Below, piece after piece: positions 23,715 through 31,984 of a DNA stretch of 64,000 nucleotides. The notes beneath the pieces were generated by a model. The model was given only the letters and a program-made list of their open reading frames with translations, searched no databases and was not told the DNA's origin. The stretch covers positions 930,001 through 994,000 of the forward strand of contig CAWAGG010000006.1 of NCBI GenBank assembly GCA_963781595.1, read 5' to 3'. The DNA is from JBEDUK01 sp963781595 (lineage in GTDB: Bacteria; Actinomycetota; UBA4738). A program made the translations under genes and the position numbers. Each line of letters starts with the position of its first letter. Within the stretch, counting starts at the first letter, position 1.

Positions 23715-25340
23715 TCAGACCTCGCCGGGACGCGCGGCCGGCGGGGTCCGAGCACGCCGGGGCCGCTGGATCGCATCCGCAAGGGCCCCGAGCTGGAGCC
23801 TCGCGCGGTACCGCCAGCACAGCCCCACGTAGACCACGGTCGCGGCGACGGCGAACAGCGTGAACGACCCGGCCGTGACGCCGAGCGTCGCTCGGACGAC
23901 GGAGCCGAGGCCTCCGAAGCTGACCGCCGCGATCGCCGCCGCGCGCGCCGGGCCGGCGCCGAACGGTTCGAGGTCCATCAGGCGCCACACCTCGAGAACG
24001 GGCAGGACGTTGTTCGCCACCACGCCGGCTGACCACGCGATCGCGGCGCCCTCGATGCCGAGCCGCGGGGTCAAGACGAGGTTCAGCCCGATGTTCAGCC
24101 CGAGCGCGACGGCGGTGTTCGCCAGGTTCCAGCCGCTGCGGCCGCCCATGAGCAGCACGACGTCGACCGGCCCGCACGCCATGCTCACGAGCATCGCGCC
24201 CGACATGATCGCGAGCGCGCTCGCGCCGGCCGTGTAGTCGGGGCCGAACACGCGCAGGAGCAGCGGCGCGAACAGCGCGAGGGCCAGGTACAGAGGCCAG
24301 GTCAGCAGCACGAGCCAGCACGTCGCCGTCTGATAGACGACCCGCGCTCGCTCGTGGCGCTGTCGAGCGAGCAGCTCGCTGAGCTGCGGACCGATCACGT
24401 TGATGATCGCGAGCAGCGCGAGCGAGCCGACCAGCACGTAGCGCATGGCCGCCGTGTACACCGCGGCGGCGGAGAGCGAGACGAAGGCCCCGAGGAGGAG
24501 GGTGTTCAGCCAGAACCCCACGACCTGGAACACACCCGCGAGGCCCCTCGGCGCGGTGAAGCGCCAGAATCCAGCGAACAGCCCGCCGGTGCCGCGCGCG
24601 CGCCCACCCCGCCCCACCGCGTCCGGAGCGCGCGCCGAGGCCCTGCGGACCAGCGCCGAGGTCCAGGCGATCGCCACGGCCAGGCCGGCAGCGATCGGAA
24701 CGGCGTAGGCGAGGCCCAGCGCCGCCGCATGGCCGCCCGCCGCGATCACCGCCGCGACGAGGATCGGCTGGACCACGGGCGTCCCGATCCGGTCGATCGC
24801 GACGTTCGGGACCATCGTCCCGAACCCACGGGTCGCCGCCACCGTCGCGGTGTACGCCGCCAGCACCGGCACGAACGGCCCGAGCACGCGGAGGTACGTC
24901 GCGGTGAGCGCCTGGTCGACGCCGCGGCCGAAGGTGTGCGCGAGGGGTTCGGCGAAGCCGACGATCAGGGCGGCCGCGACCGCGCCGGCCAGCGTGACCG
25001 GGACGAGCGCGACGACGAGCGTGGGCCCGAGGTCCGCGGTGCGCGACCTGGCGCGCTCGAGCGCCAGCATCCGCACGAGGCCGACGTCCGCGCCGAACGC
25101 GGCCACCCCGGCGGCGATCGTGGTGATGGCGACGGCTTCGAAGAACGCCCCCGCGCCCTGCGCGAGGAGGCCGCGGGTCAGGACGACGACCAGGAGGAAC
25201 CCGAACAGGCCGTTCACGACCCCGCCGGCCAGGTTCAGCGTGCCGCCGCGCGCCAGCCGGTTCAGGTCGCCGATGGAGGCGTGCGCCGGCGCGCCGGGCG
25301 ACGCGGGCGCCGGGGCTCGGGGCCGGGCTAGCCGTCCCAC
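23715..25340 (-). CDS. polysaccharide flippase (Wzx/oligosaccharide flippase family)
   Basis: A 541-residue membrane protein with about 12-14 hydrophobic segments after a short Pro/Ala-rich lead. LARGGTLNLAGGVVNGLFGF opens the first helix, as in MOP-superfamily flippases, and LGLNIGLNLVLTPRLGIEGA is the typical later motif. It would move lipid-linked repeat units across the membrane. GTG 25340 is taken as the start; it overlaps the sulfotransferase stop by 13 bases. It is the last gene of a five-gene minus-strand operon. The frame stays open far upstream, but that part is antisense to nothing useful and overlaps the sulfotransferase out of frame. Confidence 0.85.
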   Translation of the reverse strand: MGRLARPRAPAPASPGAPAHASIGDLNRLARGGTLNLAGGVVNGLFGFLLVVVLTRGLLAQGAGAFFEAVAITTIAAGVAAFGADVGLVRMLALERARSRTADLGPTLVVALVPVTLAGAVAAALIVGFAEPLAHTFGRGVDQALTATYLRVLGPFVPVLAAYTATVAATRGFGTMVPNVAIDRIGTPVVQPILVAAVIAAGGHAAALGLAYAVPIAAGLAVAIAWTSALVRRASARAPDAVGRGGRARGTGGLFAGFWRFTAPRGLAGVFQVVGFWLNTLLLGAFVSLSAAAVYTAAMRYVLVGSLALLAIINVIGPQLSELLARQRHERARVVYQTATCWLVLLTWPLYLALALFAPLLLRVFGPDYTAGASALAIMSGAMLVSMACGPVDVVLLMGGRSGWNLANTAVALGLNIGLNLVLTPRLGIEGAAIAWSAGVVANNVLPVLEVWRLMDLEPFGAGPARAAAIAAVSFGGLGSVVRATLGVTAGSFTLFAVAATVVYVGLCWRYRARLQLGALADAIQRPRRARTPPAARPGEV

Positions 25341-26200
25341 CGGAACCCCGGGCCGAGGAGCTCGCGGAGGCGGTCGTTCGGCTGCTCGAACCGCAGGACG
25401 AGCCTCGCCCGCGTGTCCTCCGACATCCCGGCGTAGGACTCGGCGTTCAGGCGGTCGAACCTCGGCGGCGGGCGGTGCGCGAGGCCCAGGAACGCCTCGA
25501 CGCGTTCGAACGCGACCTCCGGCTCGGCGAAGACGTCCTCGCTGCGGAGCACGAGGAGCCGCTCCCGTGGGAAGCGCGCGAACCATCGTTCGAGCTGTTC
25601 GGCGTAGAGGCCGCGCGCGACGTAGGAGAAGTGCTGATGGTTCCAGGCCCGGTACGTGGGGTCCGAGCGGATCCTCGCCTCCTCGCCGGCGAGGCGCCCT
25701 GGCTCCGCGTCGAGCGCCGCCTCGAACGTCGGGAGCGGCTCGATCCCGCGCCGGACGAAGTGCTGGTAGTGCGAGAACGCCCGCGCCACGGGGTCGCGGA
25801 GCATCGCGATCAGCCGGACGTCCGGCAGGAGCCCCGCGACGCGCTCGGGCGCGAGCGGGTGGAACAGGTAGTAGGGACTCGCCTCGCCGGTGACCAGGTT
25901 CCTGCCGCCCAACGCGGCGATCCGCCGGCGCGCTGCCGTCGGGAAGTGCCCCCGGTACCACTCCGCGCCGCGCGCGTGATCGACGTCGAAGAAGTGGACG
26001 CCCTTGCCCATGACGGTTCGGGCCACGTCCGGGTGCCGGACGAGGGCGCGGTAGAGCGAGGTCGTCCCGCTCCGCTGCGCCCCGATGACGAGGAAGTCGG
26101 GGAAGATCCGCAGGGCGCTGGTTCGAACCGAGTACGCCTTGACCCCCTCGATCACGAGGTCCTTCAGCGGCTGCGGGATCCGTTCCTTCGTGCGGGTCAC
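25328..26200 (-). CDS. PAPS-dependent sulfotransferase (heparan-sulfate-type fold)
   Basis: A 290-residue sulfotransferase. The 5'-phosphosulfate loop is GAQRSGTTSLYRAL near residues 40-53, and the 3'-phosphate site is RDPVARAFSHYQHF. GKGVHFFDVD and YLFHPLAPERV also follow the pattern of carbohydrate N- or O-sulfotransferases. It would transfer sulfate from PAPS to a glycan of this cluster. Fourth gene of the minus-strand operon; PAPS synthesis genes are not in the window. Confidence 0.88.
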   Translation of the reverse strand: MTRTKERIPQPLKDLVIEGVKAYSVRTSALRIFPDFLVIGAQRSGTTSLYRALVRHPDVARTVMGKGVHFFDVDHARGAEWYRGHFPTAARRRIAALGGRNLVTGEASPYYLFHPLAPERVAGLLPDVRLIAMLRDPVARAFSHYQHFVRRGIEPLPTFEAALDAEPGRLAGEEARIRSDPTYRAWNHQHFSYVARGLYAEQLERWFARFPRERLLVLRSEDVFAEPEVAFERVEAFLGLAHRPPPRFDRLNAESYAGMSEDTRARLVLRFEQPNDRLRELLGPGFRWDG

Positions 26201-26263
26201 CCAGGAGTTGTCGGGTGGGAACGGCGCGGACCTGACCGAGGCCGCCGCCGGCCAGGGGCCGGG

Positions 26264-27544
26264 TCAGATCGAGCGGGCGGCGAGCGACGCCGCCTCGAGC
26301 GTCGCCGTGCTCAGGGCACCCGTCGCGTCCGGCGCGGATGGGTCCCGCGCCACCGCGTCGCGGTACCGCATGGACAGCTCGAGGAGGTACGTCGCGATCA
26401 CGACCCCGTGCGCGTCGGGAGCGACCTCCAGTGCCGAGAGATCCGGGCCAGCCGCCGCGCGCAGCGCGCGGACCAGCTCCGCGGGTGTCGGGAGCGGACG
26501 CCGGCGCCGGAGCACCTGATGGTGGAAGTGCGCCACGTCGAACCCGACCGGCGCGGGGCGGGCGCTCCGCTCCCAGTCCCACACGTACAGCCGGCCGTCG
26601 GCCCGGGCCATGTTCCAGGGCGCCCAGTCACCGTGCCACGATCCGAACGCGAGCTCCATGTCGCCGGCGCGCCCTCCGATGTCTACGATCGCCGCCCGGA
26701 TCCGGTCGGCGTCGTCGCCCGACGCGTCCCGCGCCGCGGTGCCGGCCCGCTCGCGGAGCGAGCGCCAGGCGGACGCGTCCGCGAGCCGGGCGCATGACGT
26801 GCCCCCACGGTGCGAGACCTCGCGGGTCGCGTCGAGCGGCACCGACGTGACGGCACTCGCGCGTCCGGACACGCCCGCGGGGAGCGGGGCCATCGTGAGG
26901 ACCTCACGGTCCCGGACGGGCCCGGCCTCGATGACCCGCGGCGCCGAGAACGCCGCCGGCGGGTCCTCGGCCAGCGCGCCCAGCGCCGCGGCCTCGGTTC
27001 GCACCAGCGCCCTGGTCAGGTCGTTCCAGCCCACCTTCGCGAAGCCCACGACGGCACCGTCCTCGGCCAGGATCTGGAGGACGGGCTTGCGGTTCGGCCT
27101 GGGAACGCCGACGTAGATCGCGAACGCCAGGTCCGGGCGGTCGAGCGCCGCGCGGAGATGGTCGGTGACGCTCGACGTGGCGCGTTCGTCCGGCGTCGTG
27201 TTGCGCGGCGCGGTCACCACGAGACGATCCCGGAACAGCATCGGGGCCGCGCCGACGGCAGCGGCGAGGCCGGCGATCGCTCGTCCGGTCCTCGCCGCGC
27301 CGGTCATCCCGGCGCCGAACCGTCGGAAGGCGGCCGCGGTGGCGCGGCGGTTCCCCATCGGCACGAGCAAGCGCGGTGCCCGTACGTTCGGCAGGATGGC
27401 GAACCGCTCCACGACGCGGTGGCCCGCGGGGACGTCGTCGCCGGTGGCCACGCGCGCGGGCCCGTCACGGCCCCAGACGGCGTCGACGGCCCACCGCAGA
27501 TCGGGTGCGCCCGAGAGCGGATCCGTCGCGGTTCGATGGTCCAC
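26264..27544 (-). CDS. aminoglycoside-phosphotransferase-like kinase in polysaccharide operon
   Basis: A 426-residue protein. The last 250 residues hold an APH/choline-kinase-like fold, with the catalytic loop SWHGDWAPWNM (His-Gly-Asp and metal Asn) and the metal Asp in LYVWDWERS. The first 120 residues are a separate domain with no recognised family. In surface-polysaccharide loci such proteins may phosphorylate a sugar or lipid; resistance to aminoglycosides is unlikely given the context. It starts 3 bp after the O-antigen polymerase stop and precedes the sulfotransferase by 63 bp. Confidence 0.8.
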   Translation of the reverse strand: MDHRTATDPLSGAPDLRWAVDAVWGRDGPARVATGDDVPAGHRVVERFAILPNVRAPRLLVPMGNRRATAAAFRRFGAGMTGAARTGRAIAGLAAAVGAAPMLFRDRLVVTAPRNTTPDERATSSVTDHLRAALDRPDLAFAIYVGVPRPNRKPVLQILAEDGAVVGFAKVGWNDLTRALVRTEAAALGALAEDPPAAFSAPRVIEAGPVRDREVLTMAPLPAGVSGRASAVTSVPLDATREVSHRGGTSCARLADASAWRSLRERAGTAARDASGDDADRIRAAIVDIGGRAGDMELAFGSWHGDWAPWNMARADGRLYVWDWERSARPAPVGFDVAHFHHQVLRRRRPLPTPAELVRALRAAAGPDLSALEVAPDAHGVVIATYLLELSMRYRDAVARDPSAPDATGALSTATLEAASLAARSI

Positions 27545-27547
27545 GAC

Positions 27548-28957
27548 CTACCCCCCGCCGCCCGGCTGAACCGCGAACGCCGGGGTGCGGATCGCGGCGG
27601 CGGGGGCGCTCCGGCTCGGAGCCGCGCGTGGGAACGACCCGCGCCAGGCGAGGGCCGCCGCGATCATGTACAGGTTGATCTCGACGGGGATGAACTCGTA
27701 GACCCACACCTGGACGAACAGGATCAGGAGCGTCACGTGCGCCCACGAGCGCACCGTCTCGCTTGCGCCGCGCGCCCAGCGTGGTCCGCGCGACCGGAGC
27801 GACCGCCAGAACGCGCACGCGAAGAACGCCAGGAACAGCGCGGCGCCGGGGATGCCGTTCGAGATCAGCACGAGCCAGAACTGGCCCTGCGTGCCGATGT
27901 TCGGCAGCTGTTTGTTCGTCGGAGGCGGCAACGGACCGCCGAACCCCAGGATCGGGGAATCCCAGACCCGGTGCACGGCCTGCTCGTACAGGAGGGCCCG
28001 GCCCGCGTCGCTGTGCGGGTGGGCCAGGCGGTCGGAGACCACGCTCCCGAGCGGCGTCGCGACCAGGACGATCACGCTCCCGCCCAGCAGCAGCGCGGCG
28101 ATCGCGATCGCGCGCACGTCCATCCGCGCGATCGCCCGACCGATCACGTAAGCGGCCGCGACCCCGATGCTGATCCACGAGCCGCGGTCCACGGAGACCA
28201 CGACGGGGATCACGGAGACCACGAGCACGCCCGCCAGCGCCATCTTCCGCACCCGTGACCCGATCAGGGAGAACGACGCGAACACGAACGGCAGCAGCAG
28301 CGCGTAGCACGCGCCCCAGTCGTTCGTGTACAGGAACGGCGCGGTCGGACGCGGGCTGGGATGCCCCAGGAAGTCCTGGACCTGGGACAGCCTCGGGTGG
28401 ACGAGCTGGAACAGGAACGAGTTCTCCAGCAGATGGTCGAGCTTCGCCGCGCGCATCGCCTGCTCGATGAGGCTCGCGAACGTCAGGTGCGGGAACGCCA
28501 GGGCAAGGAGGCCGAACGTCACGACGATGACCCAGAAGCCGGTCAGCAGGAACGCGATCCGTTCCGAGGAGAGCCGGTCGCGCGTGTTCAGCACGTACAG
28601 GAACGTGACTGTCGCGGACAGGTAGATCGAGAGGCGGTAGAGGTACGTGAGCCAGGCCGCCGCGCGGTCGATCTCGATGCCGGACGCCGCGACCCAGATC
28701 AGGAAGAGCAGCCACAGGCCGAACGCGGCCGGCAGCTCGAGGCGGCGGTTGCGCAGCAGCGACACCGCCATCGGGATCGCGAGGATCGGGAAGACGAACC
28801 CCGACAGGCCGGTGATCCACCAGATCGGGAAGCCGAGGAAGATGACCGCCAACGGCCAGCCGGCCGGCATGCGCGGGTGGGCTCGGGCGTGCACGCCGGG
28901 GGCCGCGTGGCGCGCGGGGCGTGCGGGACGGAGGCTCCGATCCGGTGCTTCGGCCAT
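27548..28957 (-). CDS. O-antigen ligase/polymerase (Wzy-like) membrane protein
   Basis: A 469-residue polytopic protein with about 11-12 hydrophobic segments. The Wzy_C-type periplasmic loop is visible: VSVDRGSWISIGVAAAYVIG, then RALLYEQAVHRVWDSPILGF with the conserved Gly-x-Gly, then the loop before VLISNGIPGAALF. It would polymerise undecaprenyl-linked repeat units or ligate the chain. Second gene of the minus-strand operon, after the first sulfotransferase (gap 46 bp) and before the APH-like kinase. The proline-rich ends are probably disordered. Confidence 0.85.
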   Translation of the reverse strand: MAEAPDRSLRPARPARHAAPGVHARAHPRMPAGWPLAVIFLGFPIWWITGLSGFVFPILAIPMAVSLLRNRRLELPAAFGLWLLFLIWVAASGIEIDRAAAWLTYLYRLSIYLSATVTFLYVLNTRDRLSSERIAFLLTGFWVIVVTFGLLALAFPHLTFASLIEQAMRAAKLDHLLENSFLFQLVHPRLSQVQDFLGHPSPRPTAPFLYTNDWGACYALLLPFVFASFSLIGSRVRKMALAGVLVVSVIPVVVSVDRGSWISIGVAAAYVIGRAIARMDVRAIAIAALLLGGSVIVLVATPLGSVVSDRLAHPHSDAGRALLYEQAVHRVWDSPILGFGGPLPPPTNKQLPNIGTQGQFWLVLISNGIPGAALFLAFFACAFWRSLRSRGPRWARGASETVRSWAHVTLLILFVQVWVYEFIPVEINLYMIAAALAWRGSFPRAAPSRSAPAAAIRTPAFAVQPGGGG

Positions 28958-29003
28958 CGCCGGCCTGGACGCGCCCTCGTCCTCGTTCGTGCCGTTCGCC
29001 GTT

Positions 29004-29969
29004 TCACTCGGCGGGCGCGCGATCCTCCTTCCGGTATCCGTATCGGCGCAGGAGCGGCCAGGTCAAAGCCCAGACGGCGCCCCGCGCGGCACCGGGCATG
29101 TCGGACCGCCACGCGTCGTCGACCCGGAGCTCGAGGCGCCCGGTCTCGAACCGCATCGGGTTGCCCGCCACCGTGTGGGCGATCCCGAGGTCCGCGGCGC
29201 CACCGGAGACGAACGCCAGGTCCGCGTCGGCGACCGCCCGGCCGGCCAGGCGCGCCAGCCGGATCAGGGTCGCGCGGGGAGCCGCGACGACATCCTCGTA
29301 GCGGACGACCGCGGTCGGTGCGCCGGCCCGCCGGAGCGCGTCGAACAGCGCGTTGTCGACGTCCCACCGCAGCGCCGTGCTCGTGGGCCGGTACGAGGGC
29401 ATGTACGCGCGGCGGTCGACGACCTCGGGACGGACGACGCGCTTCGCCCACGACATCGCGACGCCACGGCTGTCCCGGATCAGGTGCGCGACCCGGAGGT
29501 CGATCCCGGGAACCCGCCGGAGCAGTATGGCGGTCGAAGGGTCGACGCTCGAGTCGACCATGACGGGGACGCCCGCGACGTCGCGGATCGCGGCGTACAG
29601 CGGCGTGAGGATAGCCGCGATCCGTCGCAACCGGTCCTGGAACGCGGCGGGAGCGGCGTTGGGCGCCGCGAGGAACGGCACGTAGCGGTGCCGGTCGACC
29701 GCGCGCATCAGGGCGACGACCTCGGCGACGTCGATCCGGTCCCAGCCCCCGAAGCCGCGCAGGCCGACCGCGGTCCAGAACGGGCACGTCCGGAACGGTT
29801 CGCCGCAGCCACATGACTGGTTCTCGAGGAGCCCACGCTCCCACAGGTACTTCACCTCGCCCAGCGAGACGAAGCCCGGCAGCTGGCCGAGCAGCCGGTC
29901 CAGCAGGGTGCTGCCGCTGCGCCCGAAACCCCCGATGAACAGCACTTCGCTTTCGCCGGCGCTCGACAT
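29004..29969 (-). CDS. sulfotransferase (second, distinct type)
   Basis: A 321-residue sulfotransferase. GGFGRSGSTLLDRLLGQLPG near the N-terminus is the 5'-PAPS loop, and LIRDSRGVAMSWAKRVV is the 3'-phosphate site. A Cys-rich insert (SCGCGEPFRTCPFW, residues about 52-65) resembles those in bacterial sulfotransferase_3-type proteins. ATG 29969 is preferred over a longer frame because the domain starts there and the region upstream lies in the divergent promoter. It heads the minus-strand polysaccharide operon and is divergent from the Wzz-kinase gene. It has little in common with the second sulfotransferase, so two different positions may be sulfated. Confidence 0.87.
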   Translation of the reverse strand: MSSAGESEVLFIGGFGRSGSTLLDRLLGQLPGFVSLGEVKYLWERGLLENQSCGCGEPFRTCPFWTAVGLRGFGGWDRIDVAEVVALMRAVDRHRYVPFLAAPNAAPAAFQDRLRRIAAILTPLYAAIRDVAGVPVMVDSSVDPSTAILLRRVPGIDLRVAHLIRDSRGVAMSWAKRVVRPEVVDRRAYMPSYRPTSTALRWDVDNALFDALRRAGAPTAVVRYEDVVAAPRATLIRLARLAGRAVADADLAFVSGGAADLGIAHTVAGNPMRFETGRLELRVDDAWRSDMPGAARGAVWALTWPLLRRYGYRKEDRAPAE

Positions 29970-30099
29970 CGACCGGAGGATACGGCGTTCAGTTGCCCTG
30001 GTTCCGTGCCGATGGACCGGTCGTGATGGGGCGCTGGATGGTTCGGCATGGGCTCGAAGCGTCCGTCGCGCCCGCGGTGCCTCCGACTGGGGAACGCTG

Positions 30100-31788
30100 A
30101 TGTCCGCGCGCAACGAGGTCATGCGGGAGCAGCCCGCCGAGCTCCGCGACTACGTCGCGGTGATCCGGGCGCACCGGTGGTCGATCCTGGCGATCGTCCT
30201 GGTGTTCACCGTTGCCGGGTTCCTGTTCGGCATCACGCGACCGGCCCGGTACCGCTCGACGGCGCGCGTGCTGGTGCTGCAGGCAGCGGGCCAGATCGGG
30301 CAGACCGACGCCGGCTCGGGGCAGGGCCGCCCGATCAACCTCCAGACGGAGGCCGAGATCGTCGACTCGGGCGCGGTCGCGAACCTGGTGCGGACGGCGC
30401 TCCACTCGCCGGAGACGGCCGAGAGGCTCGCGGCCCGGGTGGACGCGACCTACACGACCGACTCCCAGGTGCTGGTGATCGGGTTCACCGCCGGCTCGCC
30501 GGCGGCGGCGAGGGCTGGAGCGCAGGCGTTCGCGGACGCGTACCTGTCGTTCAAGACGAAACAGATGAACGCGTCGCTCGCGCAGATGCGCGCCACGCTC
30601 GATGACCGGCTGACCGAGCTGAACGGCCAGCTCCGCGACGCGAACCATACGATCGCGTCGCAACCGGCCAGCAGCGCCGCGGCGCGGAACGCCCAAGCGC
30701 AGAAGTCGCTGCTGCTCAACCAGATCCAGGACGTTCAGAAGGACACCGCGACCCTTGACACGTTCACCGTGCATCCCGGTGACGTGATCGGGCCGGCGAC
30801 GACACCGACGAAGCCGGTCGGCTCGAACCTGGTCTACGTGGTCGTCGGCCTGGTGATCGGGGTGGCCGTCGGGTTCGGCCAGGCGTTCGTCCGCGACGCG
30901 CTCGACCGGCGCATCACCGGCATCGGCGACCTGGAAGCGATCCTCGGAGCGCCCGTGATGGCGGTGATCCCCAGGCGCGTTGGAGCCTCCCCGGGCTCGC
31001 GGGACGACGGCATCGTGTTCCTCCAGCAGCCGAACGACCCAGCGTCGGAGGGATACCGGACGCTCCGCACCGGGCTGCTGTACGCCACCGAGGGCAAGAC
31101 CGGCCAGGCGATCATGGTCACGAGCGCCTCGGAGGGCGAGGGCAAGAGCACGACGGCCGTGAACCTCGCGGTCGCGCTGGCCCAGTCGAACGTGGCCGTC
31201 GCCCTCGTCGACGCCGACCTGCGGCGCCCGAGCCTCCACCGGTTCTTCGGGTCGAAGAGCGCGCCCGGCCTGATCGAACTGCTCACCGGGCACGAGGACC
31301 TGATGGACGTGCTGATGGACGTCGGGGTCCCGCGCCTGCGGTTCGTCCCGAGCGGCGACGTGACGATCGAGGCGCCGGAGCTGTTCGCGCCGAAGAACCT
31401 CGGCGAGATCGTCGAGCGCCTCAAGGCGATCGGCACGATGGTCATCGTCGACACGCCGCCCCTGATCGTGTCCGACCCGCTCGCGCTGGCGCCGTTCATG
31501 GACGGCGTCCTGTTCGTCGCGGACAGCACGTCGGTGACGGTCGAGGCGATCGCTCCGCTCGTCGAGCGCCTGAGTACCGTGGGCGGTCGCGTGATCGGCG
31601 GCGTGCTGAACAAGTACGACCCGAGGAGGTCTCGCGGGTACGCGGCGGAGTACGGGTACGGCACCTACGGCCGGGGGCAGGGTGAAGCCGTGTCAGCTCC
31701 CGCGGCGACGACTCCGACCGGCGTATTCGAAGCGCCCCCGCGGCTCCGCGACGTCAGCTCGGCGAAGGGCCCTGGGGCGCCTGGGTGA
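30100..31788 (+). CDS. Wzz chain-length determinant fused to BY-family tyrosine kinase
   Basis: A 562-residue inner-membrane protein that controls polymer length and export. Two membrane helices (about residues 25-45 and 245-265) flank an external Wzz domain with coiled-coil heptads near residues 145-210. The cytoplasmic kinase has Walker A SASEGEGKST, Walker A' LVDADLRRP and Walker B VIVDTPP, and ends in a tyrosine cluster (YAAEYGYGTYGRG). ATG 30100 is taken; ATG 30121 is also possible. It is divergent from the sulfotransferase operon with a 130-bp shared promoter region. The Tyr cluster implies phosphorylation control, as in related exopolysaccharide systems. Confidence 0.9.
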   Translation: MSARNEVMREQPAELRDYVAVIRAHRWSILAIVLVFTVAGFLFGITRPARYRSTARVLVLQAAGQIGQTDAGSGQGRPINLQTEAEIVDSGAVANLVRTALHSPETAERLAARVDATYTTDSQVLVIGFTAGSPAAARAGAQAFADAYLSFKTKQMNASLAQMRATLDDRLTELNGQLRDANHTIASQPASSAAARNAQAQKSLLLNQIQDVQKDTATLDTFTVHPGDVIGPATTPTKPVGSNLVYVVVGLVIGVAVGFGQAFVRDALDRRITGIGDLEAILGAPVMAVIPRRVGASPGSRDDGIVFLQQPNDPASEGYRTLRTGLLYATEGKTGQAIMVTSASEGEGKSTTAVNLAVALAQSNVAVALVDADLRRPSLHRFFGSKSAPGLIELLTGHEDLMDVLMDVGVPRLRFVPSGDVTIEAPELFAPKNLGEIVERLKAIGTMVIVDTPPLIVSDPLALAPFMDGVLFVADSTSVTVEAIAPLVERLSTVGGRVIGGVLNKYDPRRSRGYAAEYGYGTYGRGQGEAVSAPAATTPTGVFEAPPRLRDVSSAKGPGAPG

Positions 31789-31876
31789 CACGGGGGGCGC
31801 GCGAAGCCGACGCGCTCGTCGCCCTCGGTCGTACGCCGTCAGCCGCTCCGGTGGGCTCTCTCGGCCGTTCGAACTA

Positions 31877-31888
31877 GGTCGTTCGGCC
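31877..31888. promoter_or_regulatory. palindromic element, site 3 (GGTCG-TT-CGGCC)
   Basis: Identical to site 2, and 97 bp before the GH26-like gene start. A weaker half copy (GGCCGTTCG) lies 14 bp upstream. The rest of the 31789-31984 gap has no gene. Confidence 0.4.
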
Positions 31889-31984
31889 CGAAACCTCCCC
31901 GCCGGCGCGAACCGGCCGGACGCGGCCGTCAATCGTGGCCCCGTCTCGACCGATGCCGACCTGGTGATGGATGGGGGGCACCGC

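Noticed and set aside
24354..25331. Plus-strand open frame opposite the flippase
   Set aside because: His/Arg/Asp-rich mirror composition and no start with a ribosome site; the minus strand has clear membrane helices.
26264..27544. Calling the APH-like gene an aminoglycoside-resistance gene
   Set aside because: It has a long extra N-terminal domain and lies inside a polysaccharide operon; the fold is shared by many sugar and lipid kinases.
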